Notes: a model not told the origin generated them from the sequence alone. A stretch of DNA of 64,000 nt from Trichopria drosophilae (GCA_030407085.1 CM059584.1:58667501-58731500), one strand, 5' to 3'; shown: positions 1 through 12,703, counted from the first letter of the stretch. A program made the numbers and translations.

Positions 1-2546
1 TTCGCTCAAAGCACGTTTTCGCATAAAAGTACAATTGTTTCGCAGAGTGTACATCGCTTCCACACAATAGATCGATAAATTTTTCCTCAATAGCTAGTGA
101 CTCCGATCGGACCTCTAGAAAAAAAGTATCATGCACAAATTTGATAGTTGGACATTCTAGAAGAATATGCTTTAGGTCATCTAGTGAATTCGAATTACAC
201 AATGAGCAGATAACCGTCGGATCGTAAGTATATCTGCAGTTTCCAATTAATATCGAGCGAGAGTATATGGTGGCAAGGCGAATCTGAAGCTTGATTCTCA
301 GACAGTCCAGGGACAAGCGCTTAGGGTACAAAGTGAAAATAGAGTCAGTATAAAGACGATAAATAGGCATTTGGGGAGAATTTGAAGTAAAATAGCTGGC
401 GAGATCTTTGTTTTTGCACACTTCAGCGAATTTAGCTACGATGGAGGGTCTTAAACGTTCCCAGAAGTCTGCATTTAAATTCTACCAAAGGTCCGTTGCC
501 CCAAGACTGTCCGAAATGGTCTTTAGGTCCACTACCCAGTTTGCAGAATTACATCGAGAGGGAGTCTGAGTCAACTCAGTAAGTCTTAAAAAGAGAATTT
601 TGGGCCATCTGGAATCAGGCATTTTTAATAATCTAATTACCCATCTCATAGCTCTATTAAAAATTTCTACTGCGATTGGAAATATTCCGAGCTCTAAACG
701 GATCATGTATGAGGGCGTACTCTTTAGCAAATTGAAAAGCCTCTTGAACAAGGCCACTTGTATAGACTCCAGTTTGTTTAGATATCGAAGAGCCCATATT
801 CGTGCGGCATAGAGAAGAATTTACACAATTATAGCATTGTACAATTTTAGCAATGCATCGCACGCGTCAAATTTTGCAGCAACTATTTTTGACAAAACAG
901 AAGCAATTGCAGAGCTAGTTCTGGCGATTGCGTCTTCACTCGGTTGAAAACCTAAACCTGAAACGGAAAAAATCACGCCCAAGTATCGGTACTGATTGAC
1001 TACTTACACCGGAGTGCCTTTGTAAAAAAAACCCTTAGAGTATGAGTCCGGAGGACCGCCTCTTCTGAAGCATACTACTTTAGTCTTTTCTATGTTTACT
1101 GTGAGAGCATTTGTAGAGCAGTATTCAGCGAGTATTGCTAGTTTTCTTTCCAACCTTCAGAAACCTTATACTGTCCGTTAATTCTCTCATAGAGATTTGA
1201 GAGTCCCGTAATGGATCGCAGGATCCAGAGAAGTTTTCTGGTAAGTCATTTATCAGAGGAAAAATAGTTGAAAAGTGCGATCTCCAGGCGTCATCCGAAA
1301 CCAACGATTCAGCGCTGGGCCTTTTTCGATAAATACGCACCGCACTCCAAAAATCCGCTGGATTGTGTACTGCCGCAAATTTGTTTGCCATATCCACGAT
1401 ATATGCACGCTTCTTACAACTAATTATGTCTAGGTATTCTTTTTTTGCAGCCCTAAAATTAAGAACTAAGGAACGACTATAGTGACCCGATTTCATTTTT
1501 TTTTACAGATACTTTAAACTTTTTCTTGGCGCAAATACATTCTTTGTCGAACCAAGGTTTTGATACACGCTTAGATCTATTCGTGATATTTGATCGCACT
1601 ACTAAGATATTGGCTTTTATGGCACAGCTTCGAAAAATTTCGCAAAAGGATTCATACAGGAAATTAACAGAGTGGGTGTCCGGTGAGTTTATCTGGACAT
1701 TCGGAAGTCGTAATAAATTAACAAATTCGGATATCCCGTCATTCGATCTCGTAAATTTTGACTTTGGCATATTCATTAGCTAAGAAGAAGACTCCGTAAC
1801 AATAGAGCGCTCGGTCGATGGTCAGAGCCATGGAGATCGTCTCCCGTATTAAAGTCAAGTACAAATGGCAGATATGCTTCTAATACCCAGACGAGGTCCA
1901 CGGCACTGAAATCTCTATTTCCCAGAAAAGTAAAATGCGCTGAGCTATCGCCCGGAGTTCGACCGTTTAAGACTATGAAATTGTTTGTACACATAAATTC
2001 AGATAAAAGGGTACCGCGCCTATTACGCACTTCATCATGCGATTTTCTTGTGACCATAACCGCAGAATTTTCAAAAATATATGGATCATAATAATTATCT
2101 GAAGAGCCAATTCTGCAATTAAAATCACCAGCAAGAACAAACATGGAGTCAAGAAACTGGGCCTTCAATGAGTCGATTAAAGTTTGCAGTATGGAAAGAT
2201 TATTAATTATGTCGGAATTAGGTGGAAAGTAAAAAGAACCAATAACTAGTTTAACTGGAAAAGTATTTACTTGGTAAAAAATCCATTTGGAAGAAATATC
2301 AATAACTGTATGAAAAAAGTCTTTATTAATTAATGCAAGCAGGCCTCCACTGCATCGGCCATAATTGGTCGGACGAACAGCCGGAGAAAAAATCATTGAA
2401 GAGCCAGATTCTAGGTGATGAACGCGCTCTATATTATCGCACCAGGTTTCAGAAAAATTGAATATATTGAACGCAGAATAAAATGTATTGTTGCCTATAT
2501 TATAAAGCCCGCGCGCATTCCAAAAAGCTATTTTTAATACATTAGA
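1..2546 (-). pseudogene. LINE ORF2 (endonuclease plus reverse transcriptase), broken
   Basis: The endonuclease part is clear: reading from about 2546 a KIAFWNARGL-like start is visible, then, within the 206-residue frame 2396-1776, GDFNCRIG and the closing GSDHRP, which carry conserved catalytic residues of AP-like endonucleases. Two frames at 1776-1477 and 1496-1125 hold the linker, including an FxAAKKEYL stretch. The RT core is mostly lost. The frame 757-482 resembles the RT thumb (PSYMIRLELGIFPI), and a CxxC...H...C motif around 220-120 is the usual C-terminal zinc-like motif. Multiple frame breaks show it is non-functional. It is truncated by the window edge. Confidence 0.8.
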
Positions 2547-2635
2547 TGATGAGCAGTGAGTGTTCGTTGAATTTGCCGGTCTTGCAGAGATAGAGCTTGA
2601 AGAGGTGGAGGGACGAGATAGAAGACGGGATCCAA

Positions 2636-3681
2636 TTAAAAAGACTGGGTAGGCGAACGATGTTGAAGAAATGCCAGGTTGGTTTGTTGACTACCGATGT
2701 TTGCGGGCGGAACTGATTCCTTGATCGGAATTGTAAAGTCCTGGTCATCGTCTGACCATTTATACCATTTGTTGTTAATGGCGATTGAATACGCTTTCCT
2801 TACGAAAGATTGACCTTTCAACGTCTCCATCCTACAGGCTACTATGGTTTTATACGCAATGAGACGGTCACGGTCCGTAAGATCACGCGAAATGAAAATT
2901 TTTGTATTAGCTAGCCCTGTTTTTTTTTGCTTCAAAAATAGAGCGCTTCATATCTTCAGAAATTAATTCTGCCAGTACCACTGCAGGATTTTTTTAACCA
3001 TTCTGGCACTAGCGACCGAGTTTTCAGGTTAAATTTCGTTAGAATAAATTTCTCTACTTCCTCTTTTATAGAATTTGTGTCTATATCTAAGCCCGAAATG
3101 ATTATATTTTTGCGCTTTAAGATCTTATCTTGGAGTTCGACTTTGTCCGCCAACTTTTTTAAAGACATTTCGTGATTTTCTACTTTTTTTCCCAACATTA
3201 AAATCTTATTAGCGAACTCGTTTCTAATTTCATGTAGAATCTCCTTTACTTGGGCAATGTCCGCTTTGCAGCCCCCGATTTCGGGTTGCAGTTTCAAGGT
3301 TGAGGTGGCTATTGACGCTTGTATAGCCTGCTGCATTTGAAAAAGCGCGTTGTCCGAAGCCATATCTCCTGCAATGTTTATATCAGTGGAAGAGCTGTAA
3401 ATTTCCGACTGGGACTGCGTCCGCGAGCGCCGTGGCAGGGGGAGTTTCAAGAAATCCGCGTCGTTCGACGCTTTTCGTTTTCGCTCGACGATTAGGTAGT
3501 CATCGAGCGAGCCAGTGCTGCTTGTACGGAGATCTTTCCACCGTTTCGCCGTAGAAGGGCGACCGTAGATGGGGGACTGGCTGGTGGAAATCACGGATTG
3601 CTCCTCCGTCATGTAAACTGATGTTGGTTGAGGCGTGTGAATCACGTCGGGCTGACAGTCAGAAGTGACGTTTTCCGACAT
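2636..3681 (-). pseudogene. LINE ORF1 (gag-like nucleic-acid-binding protein), frameshifted
   Basis: The first 241 residues (3681-2956) start at an ATG and contain a Ser/Arg-rich stretch followed by a heptad-like region with charged residues (roughly residues 120-195), as in LINE ORF1 coiled coils. A second reading frame (2935-2636) continues with a segment of the form KIFISRDLTDRDRLIAYKT and a Trp/Lys-rich tail, typical of the C-terminal part of LINE ORF1 proteins that bind RNA. The break between the two frames lies near 2936-2990. In an intact element this protein coats the RNA and helps target-primed reverse transcription. No CCHC knuckle is seen here. Confidence 0.7.
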
Positions 3682-4860
3682 ATAAATACAGTAACTGCTA
3701 ATTCCATATAGGCGAAGCTACAAATGGACGTATGTCAAATTGACATGCAAAAATTCGCGTCACGCGGCCACAAGATTTTAACTTTTCTTGGTGACAATGA
3801 TATAGTCCCGGGACCTAATAGCAGTTACTGCAAGTTTGTTGGAAGTAAAAGCAAAAGCGTGCCCGAGGTGTCACGACAGCTTGTTGTCACAGTGGCGCAA
3901 CACGGAAAACAAACAAACAATCAGCAATCTCCGATGCATCTATGTGCGCGCGCGCGAACGACTCAATTTTTCATAATTTAACGGCCAGGTTAACTGACAC
4001 ATGCGGTATATATAACTAAAAAAATCCGACGCATCCTTTTTTCGAGCAGAATCTTATTCTCAAGGCGGACCCGAAGAAGTGTACTCACTATGGAATCCTA
4101 TTTAGTGGATAGTACGTCCCTGGAGAAAAATTGACGTCACAGCCCATATGTCACAGGTCGAAAAATTAGTAACGGTCACTCCAGTAGATAAGATATCCCA
4201 AAAAGGCTCGTTTTCTTCCGGAAAAATAGACTCGGAGATAGTGTGGCACTCAATAAGTCGAATCCGAGTCGTTCCGGAAAGGCAGTACTAAAAAGTTAGA
4301 CTCCCACAAGATGGTTTTAGGAATAAAATTCACAAATGAATACGGAGCGAAGAAAAACGTGACTGCACTACTCACCGTCTCTAACGGAACTCTAATTTAT
4401 TAAATATATGACAATTATATTATCTAGCAGCATCATCTTATTGTCTTATAAGTAAAATTGGTACAAATGTGTCTCACTCAATATACACCAGGGCAATTAC
4501 AAATAACTTACTCACTATACCAACAATGAAAAGAAAAATAGGACAAAGATCCTTCACTTATATTGGATGCAAATTGCTAAATCTAATATCACAATCTATA
4601 CGAGAGAATTATATCTGAACAAAATTTCTTTAAAAAAGAATTTATAATTGGCTCATCTCTAAATACTTCAAAGACCTTAACAAAATCCTAATTCCACCGG
4701 ATTAAAAATATACATGATATGTATTATTTAAGAAATGTATGTAAATAATTTCATCGCAATCTTAGAAATGTATAGTTCTAATACCAAAAATGCAAATGCT
4801 GAAAAACTGTGATACTTAAAATTAAAAAAGGGAGACCGTGCGAATCCTGAAATTTACCGT
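3682..4860. other. No gene recognised
   Basis: Upstream of the minus-strand LINE. It may include the LINE 5' UTR; the first 300 bases have a somewhat higher GC content and a short run of alternating CG at about 3947-3956. No protein similarity, tRNA or long repeat was recognised in the remainder. Confidence 0.5.
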
Positions 4861-6300
4861 GCGATCTCTATTACTAATGCGTTAATGAAATTATTCATGC
4901 AGGTATTCGCGGCGAGATTGGAAAGTCGGCTCTAGCATCATGACTTACTTCCTGAAGAGCAAGCGGATTTGAGAAGGGGACGCTCTGCGGAGGATAATAT
5001 TTTCACATTAAACGCGGCAATCATATTCAGCTCAGGAAAAAAGCCTCAAAGCGCTGTCTTATTTGTGGACTTCCGCAGAGCGAACCCTGGCACAGATTGT
5101 ACAAGCTTGGGGTTAGTGCCAAAATGGTTAGGTTGCTTAAAGTTTTTTATGATTCAGCCAAGTCTTCTGTCGTTCGTGCAGCTGGATCTACAGATCTTGT
5201 CAGGGTGACTTAAGGGGTCCTTCAGGGAGAAATTTGAACCGTCTGCTCTTTATTCTATATATGTATATCTGACATTGTGACATATTTCCGTGAAAAAGGC
5301 TTGAGAGGCATCGACTATACACTAACTTGTGACCTTATGATGCTCCTCTTCGCTGATGAACTGACGATTTTCGCTTATTCTCCTGCTAATTTAAGAGCTA
5401 AATTGAGGACGCTTGAGTCTTATTGTAATGTAAATGGCCTCGAAGTGAACATCTCAAAAACGGCGGCCCTCTCGACGCCTCTTCTAAAAACTTTTTTTAT
5501 GGTAACCAGCAGGTGGAAGTTGTCGCTAGGTATCCCTATCTGGGAACAATTGCCGGCATATCTTCTGCGCCTAGAATTAGGTCTTTACCACATATCAGTA
5601 GAAATTATACGTAGAGCGCTAACCCTAGTCCTTAAATATTTGTAACAAGCTCCGAATATTTTGGCGCGGCTCGGTTTAATTAGGTTATACGAGCTCAGTT
5701 CTGGCGAGTCGGGCGAGCTGGCTCTCAACTGGATTACCCACTTGAAGTTAGTTTTGGAGTCTCCTACCTACGTACGACAATTTATGGGCCGAGTTTACGG
5801 CTGAAAATTCGAAGTCTAACATAGCATCGGCTTGCGAAGCTTTTGCCACTCTCCAGCGCACCGTAATCTTCATCGCTATTTTGAGTCAGACTCGATTTAG
5901 ATCCCAATATACAGGCAAATCTCGGATGGCCTTGCCTCTCTTGCCTCAGATCGGTGCCAGCTTTCCTATTTGCGCCTTAAAGTTCAATTAAGAACGGCCA
6001 CTATATTTTCGCGTTCATTCTGTATTGGTGATACTTTTTATGCCTACAATCCTAACGAACCGTGCTCGGTTTGTAACATGGGCTGTAGAGAGACTTTAAT
6101 ACATATTCTGTGTGACTGCCCTCTTTCCAACCCATCAAGATCCTTACTCCGCCGTAACACTCTATTGTCAAATTGTTCTGATGAAAATATAGTGGTCATT
6201 CTGATTCATTCCGCTGACCCTTGCGTGCTCAAGATTCTTTTTGGCTTTGTGAGCTCGTGCTTGGTCAGAAGACAATTTGTCTTAGAATTTTAAGTTAGCT
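4860..6300 (+). pseudogene. LINE reverse transcriptase fragment, 5'-truncated
   Basis: Three broken frames follow the order of a LINE RT. At 4969-5208 there is the 'RxGRSAEDNIFTL' region followed by AVLFVDFRRA, corresponding to the block before the first catalytic aspartate. At 5277-5645 the FADE-LTIFAYS motif replaces the usual FADD box, followed by a thumb-like region (LLRLELGLYHISVEI). At 5970-6293 the C-terminal motif CSVCNMGCRETLIHILCDCP is a zinc-like CCHC. The thumb and C-terminal parts resemble those of the minus-strand LINE at 1-1100, so the two belong to related families. The 5' end is missing and frames are shifted. Confidence 0.8.
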
Positions 6301-6416
6301 CGATTTTAAATATGTAACAGATCTGATGTATTTAGGTAGTCTAGTTCAATTATCTCTGGACTGTTTTCTATTTTCTATTTTATGTATATTACTATATGGC
6401 ACTACTGAAGAGTGAG

Positions 6417-6435
6417 TGTGTGTGTGTGTGTGCGC

Positions 6436-6503
<68 letters not shown>
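6417..6503. repeat. (TG)n microsatellite
   Basis: About 87 bases of nearly pure TG with a short GCGCGTGCG interruption, lying about 115 bases downstream of the LINE RT stop codon. Confidence 0.95.
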
Positions 6504-6506
<3 letters not shown>

Positions 6507-7326
6507 TGTTCGCCAGAGGCCTGTATAAGACACTTAGTCATACACATGTTCCTGTCAGGTTACTATCCATCAGGAGATTGAGCATCATGTGGACCAAAAT
6601 ATGTCACGCTTCTAACCTCCGGACTTCTTGTTCACCAGGAGGCCATCGCGGTCAAAATTGGAGTCTGACTTCAATCCCTGAACTCGTAACCACACAGGTT
6701 ACTCTCCATCCAGAAGCGAGCCACGTGTGACATCAAAGTTCGATATCTAAAACAATATCTGCTTTCAAAATTTCCTATAACACAAACCGAGCTAGATAGA
6801 CTTTCGCCAATTTGGAGCGGGTTTCGCTTACAGGAAACTCGACTCCGAATCTGCGAAACATCTTTATACTATTGAAGGTCACTTTACGTTCAGGATACAA
6901 TGAAAGGTTTCAGAGAGCTATATATTTTATTTGTTGCCTATATTTGAATCAAAAGTAAATTACGTAATATAATAATATAATAATTATATAAGCTGATCCT
7001 AATATTAACAAACATTACTTTAAAAAAAGATTCCGGGAAAAATTATTATTAAAACCTGCAACTTTGAGCAAACTTTTCCTGGGTTTTTAGATTTTTATTT
7101 CACTTAGCACATCTAAAACTTTTCACGAGCACTGGGTGCAGAGATAAATATATGTAAATATACGTACCTATATATATGTACTACAATCCTCTTACATATT
7201 TGAAATTTTTGCTTTATTTCATGTACAATTACGTATAAAATTGTCTCACTTTCCGAACTATATATGTATAATATACATTGTATGTATGTACATAGGTTAA
7301 GTGACTTGACATACATACATAAACTT

Positions 7327-7329
<3 letters not shown>
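6504..7329. other. No gene recognised
   Basis: AT-rich sequence without a credible coding frame. Reading frames here are short and low-complexity. Confidence 0.5.

Positions 7330-7394
<65 letters not shown>
7330..7394. repeat. (AT)n microsatellite
   Basis: 65 bases of uninterrupted alternating A and T. Confidence 0.97.
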
Positions 7395-7396
<2 letters not shown>

Positions 7397-7414
7397 TATC
7401 CAATACCGATAGTT

Positions 7415-8000
7415 CCTGGACCAAAATGGTAAAATATCGATATTTCCAGGACATGGCGATACTTCCAGGGCGTCCTGGAATTTTTAAGATATTACAAAGA
7501 TAGTTCAAGGACGGTCCCGGAAGTTTTTCGTATTTCTTATACCCATTTCGAGGACAGACGAATTTTTAGCATGTTATAACTATTTCGAGGTCGGTCCTGG
7601 AATTCTGTCAATTTGCCAAATTTCAAGTAAGGTCCTGGAATTAAATTCAAAGACCAAAAATGGTAAAATATCGATATTTCCAGGACTTTACGATACTTCT
7701 GGACGTCCTTGAACTTTTAAAGTACTACAACAATAGTTTAAGGACCGTCCCGGAAGTTTTTGTTATTTCTTTGAAGCACTTTAAGAAACGACGAATTTTT
7801 TGCACGTTATAGATCATTCCAGGCCAGTCCTGAAATTTTGTCGATTGTGCTAAATACCAAGTACACTAGCGGAAATATGTTATATTTTTACAAATAGTTC
7901 GAGGACCGACAAGTTTTTAATATCATATGTTTTCAGGTCCATCCTGGAATTTTGTGTATTATGCTTAATTCCATGTATGTTTCTGGAACTAAGATGACGC
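7415..8000. repeat. Imperfect tandem repeat of about 230 bp with CCAGGAC/GTCCTGG motifs
   Basis: The segment beginning 'ccaaaatggtaaaatatcg' near 7420 recurs near 7650 with the same order of landmarks (ccaggac, cgatacttc, gtcctgg, gtcccggaagttttt). A decayed third unit follows to about 8000. Short inverted CCAGGAC and GTCCTGG words are scattered through each unit. Confidence 0.75.
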
Positions 8001-8427
8001 TGAAGCTAGCAGTAGATTTATAGCAGCCGAATTGAAATATGGAGGTTCTCTGTTATATTATATTGGAAACTATACTTTTAAGCGTAAATATAACGCGAAA
8101 TATGAATGTGAATGCCGATTTGAACTATCAGAATAAATTGAACTTCCATTTTTTTAATCCGCTGTTACGAAGAGGTGGTACTGTCTACAATAGAAAGAAA
8201 CATATGACATTTTCGGTTCTGAAAATTGGACAACCAATGGAAGGGAAACATTCTAGGAAAATGAGCAGAAAATTTTGAGTCAAGTAGATTAATATTATAG
8301 AAGATTTTTATAGAGTTATTAATTTTATTGGTAAGGGTGAAATGAAATATTTAAAAACACGCATTTTACTGTAAATCATAATTTTTTTATTTGATTTTCT
8401 ATTTTTTATATACTTTTTAGATTTGTA

Positions 8428-8640
8428 GTCCGCGTGATGGTCGTGCGGGCTAAGGCGTCAGGGTTAGTCCGCCCGAACTGAATGTCGCGAAGGTCCCGAG
8501 TTCGAATCCCCGTCCGGGCAATTTTCTTTGCTTATATCCAGTGTGGAATAACCGGGGAACCTTGCTGGGCGAAGGCACGAATTTGGGACCGCTGCCGACC
8601 CCCGTCTTATCGCATTTTTTTGCTATGGCATTTTAACATT
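8428..8640 (+). mobile_element. tRNA-derived SINE-like element
   Basis: The head looks like a class II (Leu/Ser-type) tRNA gene: an A-box-like stretch (tggtcgtgcgggctaaggc) and a B-box (gagttcgaatcc) about 50 bases further, with a 3' acceptor-like gtccgggca. The 5' strand does not pair fully with it, so it is not a working tRNA. A non-tRNA body follows (gtggaataaccggggaacc, gaaggcacgaatttgggacc). The structure fits a SINE whose internal pol III promoter derives from a tRNA. Confidence 0.6.
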
Positions 8641-8779
8641 TAATGCAATTGATAGGTCTAAGCCGTTAATTATTTTATTTTAATATTTAATTAAACAACT
8701 TTTTCAATGTTTAAGCAAAGCTCTTTTTTGATTGCTAAGCCAGGTCTTCGCCTTTTCAGCCGTTCGACCATGAAGATCT

Positions 8780-10262
8780 GGAAAACGCGGGTAAAAATTA
8801 AAGACACATGCGAATAACAAAAATGGTTGTTTATATCCAAAAATTGCAAAGGATAAAAACATCTTCCTATTTATTTCTAAAAAAATGCATATATTTTGAA
8901 AGTCGAAACGGTAATATACGCGGAAAAAATGGCAAAATTGACCAATCTGCATATTTTTCAAAATTTCTCTCAATATTTGTGCAGATCTGGTCGACATAAG
9001 CACTTTTTATCTCTTGATATTTTTGCGTATCTCCACTCGCTCTCCTTATATTTAAGAAAAAGTGTTTGTAATCCAGAAAACGCGGGAAAAAATTAGAGAC
9101 ACATGCGAATAACTCGGAAACGGTTCTTTATATCAAAAAATTGCAAAGGATAAAAATATCTTCCTTTTTATGTCTAAAAAGATGCATGTATTGTCAAAGT
9201 CGAAAGGGTAATGTTAGCGGAAATAATTGCAAAATTGACGAATCTGCAAATTTTTGCAAATTTTCGTGGAGATCTCGTCCAGATAAGCATTTTTTATCTT
9301 TTGATATTTTCACGTATCTGTACTCACTCTCCTTATATTCAATGAAAAAGTGTTTGTAATCCAGAAAACGCGGGAAAAATTAAAGACACATGCGAATAAC
9401 TCGGAATCGGTTCTTTATATCCAAAAATTGCAAAGGTTAAAAATATCTTCCTTTTTATTTCTAAAAAGATGCATGTATTGTCAAAGTCGAAAGGGTAATG
9501 TTAGCGGAAATAATTGCAAAATTGACCAATCTGCAAATTTTTGCAAATTTTCGTGGAGATCTCGTCCAGATAAGCATTTTTTATCTTTTGATATTTTCAC
9601 GTATCTGTACTCACTCTCCTTATATTCAATGAAAAAGTGTTTGTAATCCAGAAAACGCGGGAAAAAATTAAAGACACGTGCGAATAACTCGGAAACGGCT
9701 CTTTATATCAAAAAATTGCAAAGGATAAAAATATCTTCCTTTTTATTTCTAAAAAAGGTGCATGTATTGTCAAAGTCGAAAGGGTAATGTTAGCGGAAAT
9801 GATTGCAAAATTGACCAATCTGCTAATTTTTCCAAATTTCTTTCAACATTTGTGTAGATCTGGTCGAGATAAGCATTTTTTATCTCTTGATATTTTTGCG
9901 TATCTCCATTCGCTCTCCTTATATTTAAGAAAAAGTGTTTGTAATCCAGAAAACGCTGGAAAAAATTGAAGACACATGCGAATACTCGGAAACGTTTCCT
10001 TATATCAAAAAATTGCAAAGGATAAAAACATCTTCCTTTTTATTTAAAAAAAATGCATCTATTTTCAAAGTCTAAAGGGTAATATTCGCGGAAATAATGG
10101 AAAAACTGACCAATATGCAAATTTTTGAAAATTTCTCTCAATATTTGTGTAGATCTTCTCGATATAAGCATTTTTTATCTTTGGTATTTTCACGTATCTG
10201 CCTATATTTAATAAAAAAGTGTTTGTGATACAGAAAACGCGGGTAGAAATTAAAGACACCTA
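8780..10262. repeat. Satellite array, about 290-bp unit, five copies plus a partial
   Basis: Each unit begins 'aaaacgcgggaaaaattaaa' and contains aattgcaaaggataaaaa, atgcatgtattgtcaaagt, agatctggtcgagataagc and aaaaagtgtttgtaatcca. Units start near 8780, 9078, 9365, 9652, 9951 and 10238. The open reading frames here are products of the repeat. Two middle units are almost identical, as expected for recent unequal exchange. Confidence 0.93.
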
Positions 10263-10680
10263 ATATTCATCTAATATGGTAAAAGTAATATTCTGCTGTA
10301 ATGGTAGAATTCAATAAATGAAAAGTAATAGAGGTCTAATTCCGTCCTTTGCGTAGTAGATTATGAACTTTAAAAATGGTCGAAAACTGAAGTTACATCT
10401 TCGGTTCAATATTCGGATAGGGTGCAAGTAACATATTGACTTGGTTTAGAAAAATTATCAGAACACTCTCCATAGAATTGAATCGAAATAATATTTTGCA
10501 ACAATTATTCTTATTCTACAGAAAAGGTTCACGATAGGGAGTCAACAATATGTACTAAAAATATAGAATTATCTTCAGACAGAGATTAATCAGAGTCGGA
10601 AGGAGAAGAAGAGTCATTAAAAACAGAAATAATCTAACCATCACAGGCGATGGTAAATACATTTTTCAGATTTCTGTCAT
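10263..10680. other. No gene recognised
   Basis: Between the satellite and the LINE remnants; no similarity or structure recognised. Confidence 0.4.
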
Positions 10681-11810
10681 TTTTTTTTTTTTTGTCGGAG
10701 GGGGAACTGCATTAGGCACCATAGGGGGTTGAAGATGTTGTGTAACCCCCCGTGTTTCGGACTTCCTCACCTTTGACGTTGACGGCAAGGTTTACCGACT
10801 AAAACCCTCACCTCCCTTGGCCCTCCAGAATCCACATGTGGAGTCTGCAGCAGATAAGTGGCTCCGATATCTATCTCCTCAGCTGCAGACTGCACCGGGC
10901 CATTTCATTTCATTTCCAACTGTAACCACTTCCTCTGCCATTGGGTTAGTGGTTACAGGATATCATGTGACCTCAGTATACGCAGAGATCCCAGCAGCAC
11001 TGCTTTCTGCATTCGGTCTGCGATGGAATTTGCATGTTCTCGGCCGGCCCGAATGCTTTTGTTATTTTCGAGGAAAGTTGGTCTCATTCCTCCCAGCACT
11101 CCAATTATCAGCACGACGAGTTTGATTTTGAATCCTCGATACAACTTTCGCATTTCGAACAGGAGTTCCCGATATTTCATCCGTTTTCGTCCTCTTTGCT
11201 GACTATATTTGTCTCTGCTGGTACAAAGTACTCAATGACGAAGATGGATTTGTCCATGAATCATGAGTAATTCCAGTATATTCGACACGACTCATTCCCG
11301 ACTACGGATTCAATATCTGTGGGGACGTACGGCAAAACTGGGGTTGTCTCAATACCACAAGTGCTGCGAAGATGGTAATACAGCACTCGAAGAGCCGCAT
11401 TGTGACGTTCGATGTATGCTGAAACTGCATATATTGGGTATGCTGCCAAAAGATGCATTAGTGTCTCAGCATGACATCTACACAATTTACAAAGCGTACT
11501 CTGTACCGCCTGGTGTAAGACGTTCTGGCGATTCGCTAAGGTATTGATAGACCCCATCCTGATCTTAAGAACGAGAAGGTCATCTCTGCCGACAAGCCAA
11601 GTTGTTGGACATTCGAAAGAATTGTCCATGCAATTGCTTGTCGATATGCCTTCTCTCCAACATACGGAGTTGTTCCTTCCGTATGTTAGCCCTGAGACCC
11701 ACTGGGCACAGATTGATGACTGATTCAGCTTCCTGTGCACCACTACGTCCCACGTTGAAAACCAGACCGAGGTTTCGCTCCGCTCGTTCCGCCGCGTTGT
11801 ACAAAAACGC
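10680..11810 (-). pseudogene. 3' end of a restriction-like-endonuclease LINE (R2-like), copy 1
   Basis: Minus-strand frames at 11743-11261 and 11180-10953 carry a C-terminal LINE segment: a zinc-like CKLCRCHAETLMHLLAAYP (the last Cys of the motif is lost), an IERHNAALRVLYYHLRS segment, then DIESVVGNESCRIYWNYS, and, after a frame break, the KLYRGFKIKLVVLIIGVLGGMRPTFLE tail. R2/R4/NeSL-type elements end with such a CCHC and a PD-(D/E)XK endonuclease; here the PD segment itself is deleted or scrambled around 11180-11260. It is the more decayed of two adjacent copies. Confidence 0.75.
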
Positions 11811-11824
11811 CCTGTTCTCCTGAA

Positions 11825-12650
11825 TTATTGTGTTGTTGTTAGTGTTGTTGTTGTGTAACCACTCCCTCTACCATCGGGTAAGTGGTTACAGGATCTCGTG
11901 TGACCTAAGTAGACGGAGAGATCCCAGCAGCACTGCTTTCTGCATTCGGCCTGCGATGGAATTTGCATGTTCTCGATAGGCCGGAATGCTTCTATGTTTT
12001 CGAGGAAAGTTGGTCTCATTCCTCCCAGCAATCCAATTATCAGCACGACGAGCTTGATTTTGAAGCCTCGATACAGCTTGCGAATCTCGAACAGGACTTC
12101 CTGATATTTCATCCGTTTTTCGTCCTCTTTGCTGACTATATTTGTTTCTGCTTGTGCAGAAAACTCGATGACGAAGATGGATTTGTCATCGAAGTCAACA
12201 AGGACGATGTCAGGCTTATTGGCTGATATTTGCCTGCTCGTCGGGAATGAGTAATTCCAGTATATTCGGCAAGACTCATTCCCGACTACGGATTCAATAT
12301 CAGTGGGGACGTACGGCAAAACTGGGGTTGCATCAATACCATAAGTGCTGCGAAGATGGTAATACAGCACTCGAAGAGCCGCATTGTGACGTTCGATGTA
12401 TGCTGAAACTGCATATATTGGACATGCTGTCAAAAGATGCATTAGTGTCTCAGCATGACATCTACACAATCTACAAAGCGTACTCTGTACCGCCTGGTGT
12501 AAGATGTTCCGGCGATACGCTAAGGTATTGATGACCCCATCCTGGCATGCGAAGATAAAACCCTCGGTCTCGGATTTTAAGCCGGCTGATCTTAAGAACG
12601 AGAAGGTCATCTCTGTCGACAATCCAAGTTGTTGGACATTTCGAAAGAAT
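11825..12650 (-). pseudogene. 3' end of a restriction-like-endonuclease LINE (R2-like), copy 2
   Basis: One 265-residue frame (12622-11825) covers the C-terminal domain: CRLCRCHAETLMHLLTACP near residues 43-62 is the zinc-like motif, and PDIVLVD followed about ten residues later by FVIEFS gives the PD...D/EXK-like endonuclease core. The LVVLIIGLLGGMRPTF tail follows. In an intact element this endonuclease nicks the target before reverse transcription. The RT itself is absent, so this is a 5'-truncated copy, highly similar to copy 1 and in the same orientation. Confidence 0.82.
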
Positions 12651-12703
12651 TGTTGTTATTATTATTATGATAATTTTTATATGACGTATTAATTTATTTA
12701 TAG

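Larger units (their letters stand above)
1..3700 (-). mobile_element. Degenerate non-LTR (LINE) retrotransposon, AP-endonuclease type
   Basis: Read on the minus strand, the region has the order expected of an I/Jockey/R1-like LINE: a coiled-coil ORF1 (about 3681-2636), an exonuclease-endonuclease-phosphatase domain (about 2546-1776), a linker, reverse transcriptase remnants and a C-terminal cysteine-histidine motif (about 220-120). The element runs off the left window edge, so its 3' end is not visible. Frameshifts and stops split every ORF, so it is dead. The clade is not certain; the AP-type endonuclease and C-terminal CCHC-like motif exclude R2-like elements. Confidence 0.85.

Noticed and set aside
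6396..6581. Cys/Val-rich frame
   Set aside because: It is the TG microsatellite translated.
9350..9646. 98-residue open frame
   Set aside because: It and its neighbours recur once per 290-bp satellite unit on both strands; they are repeat artefacts.
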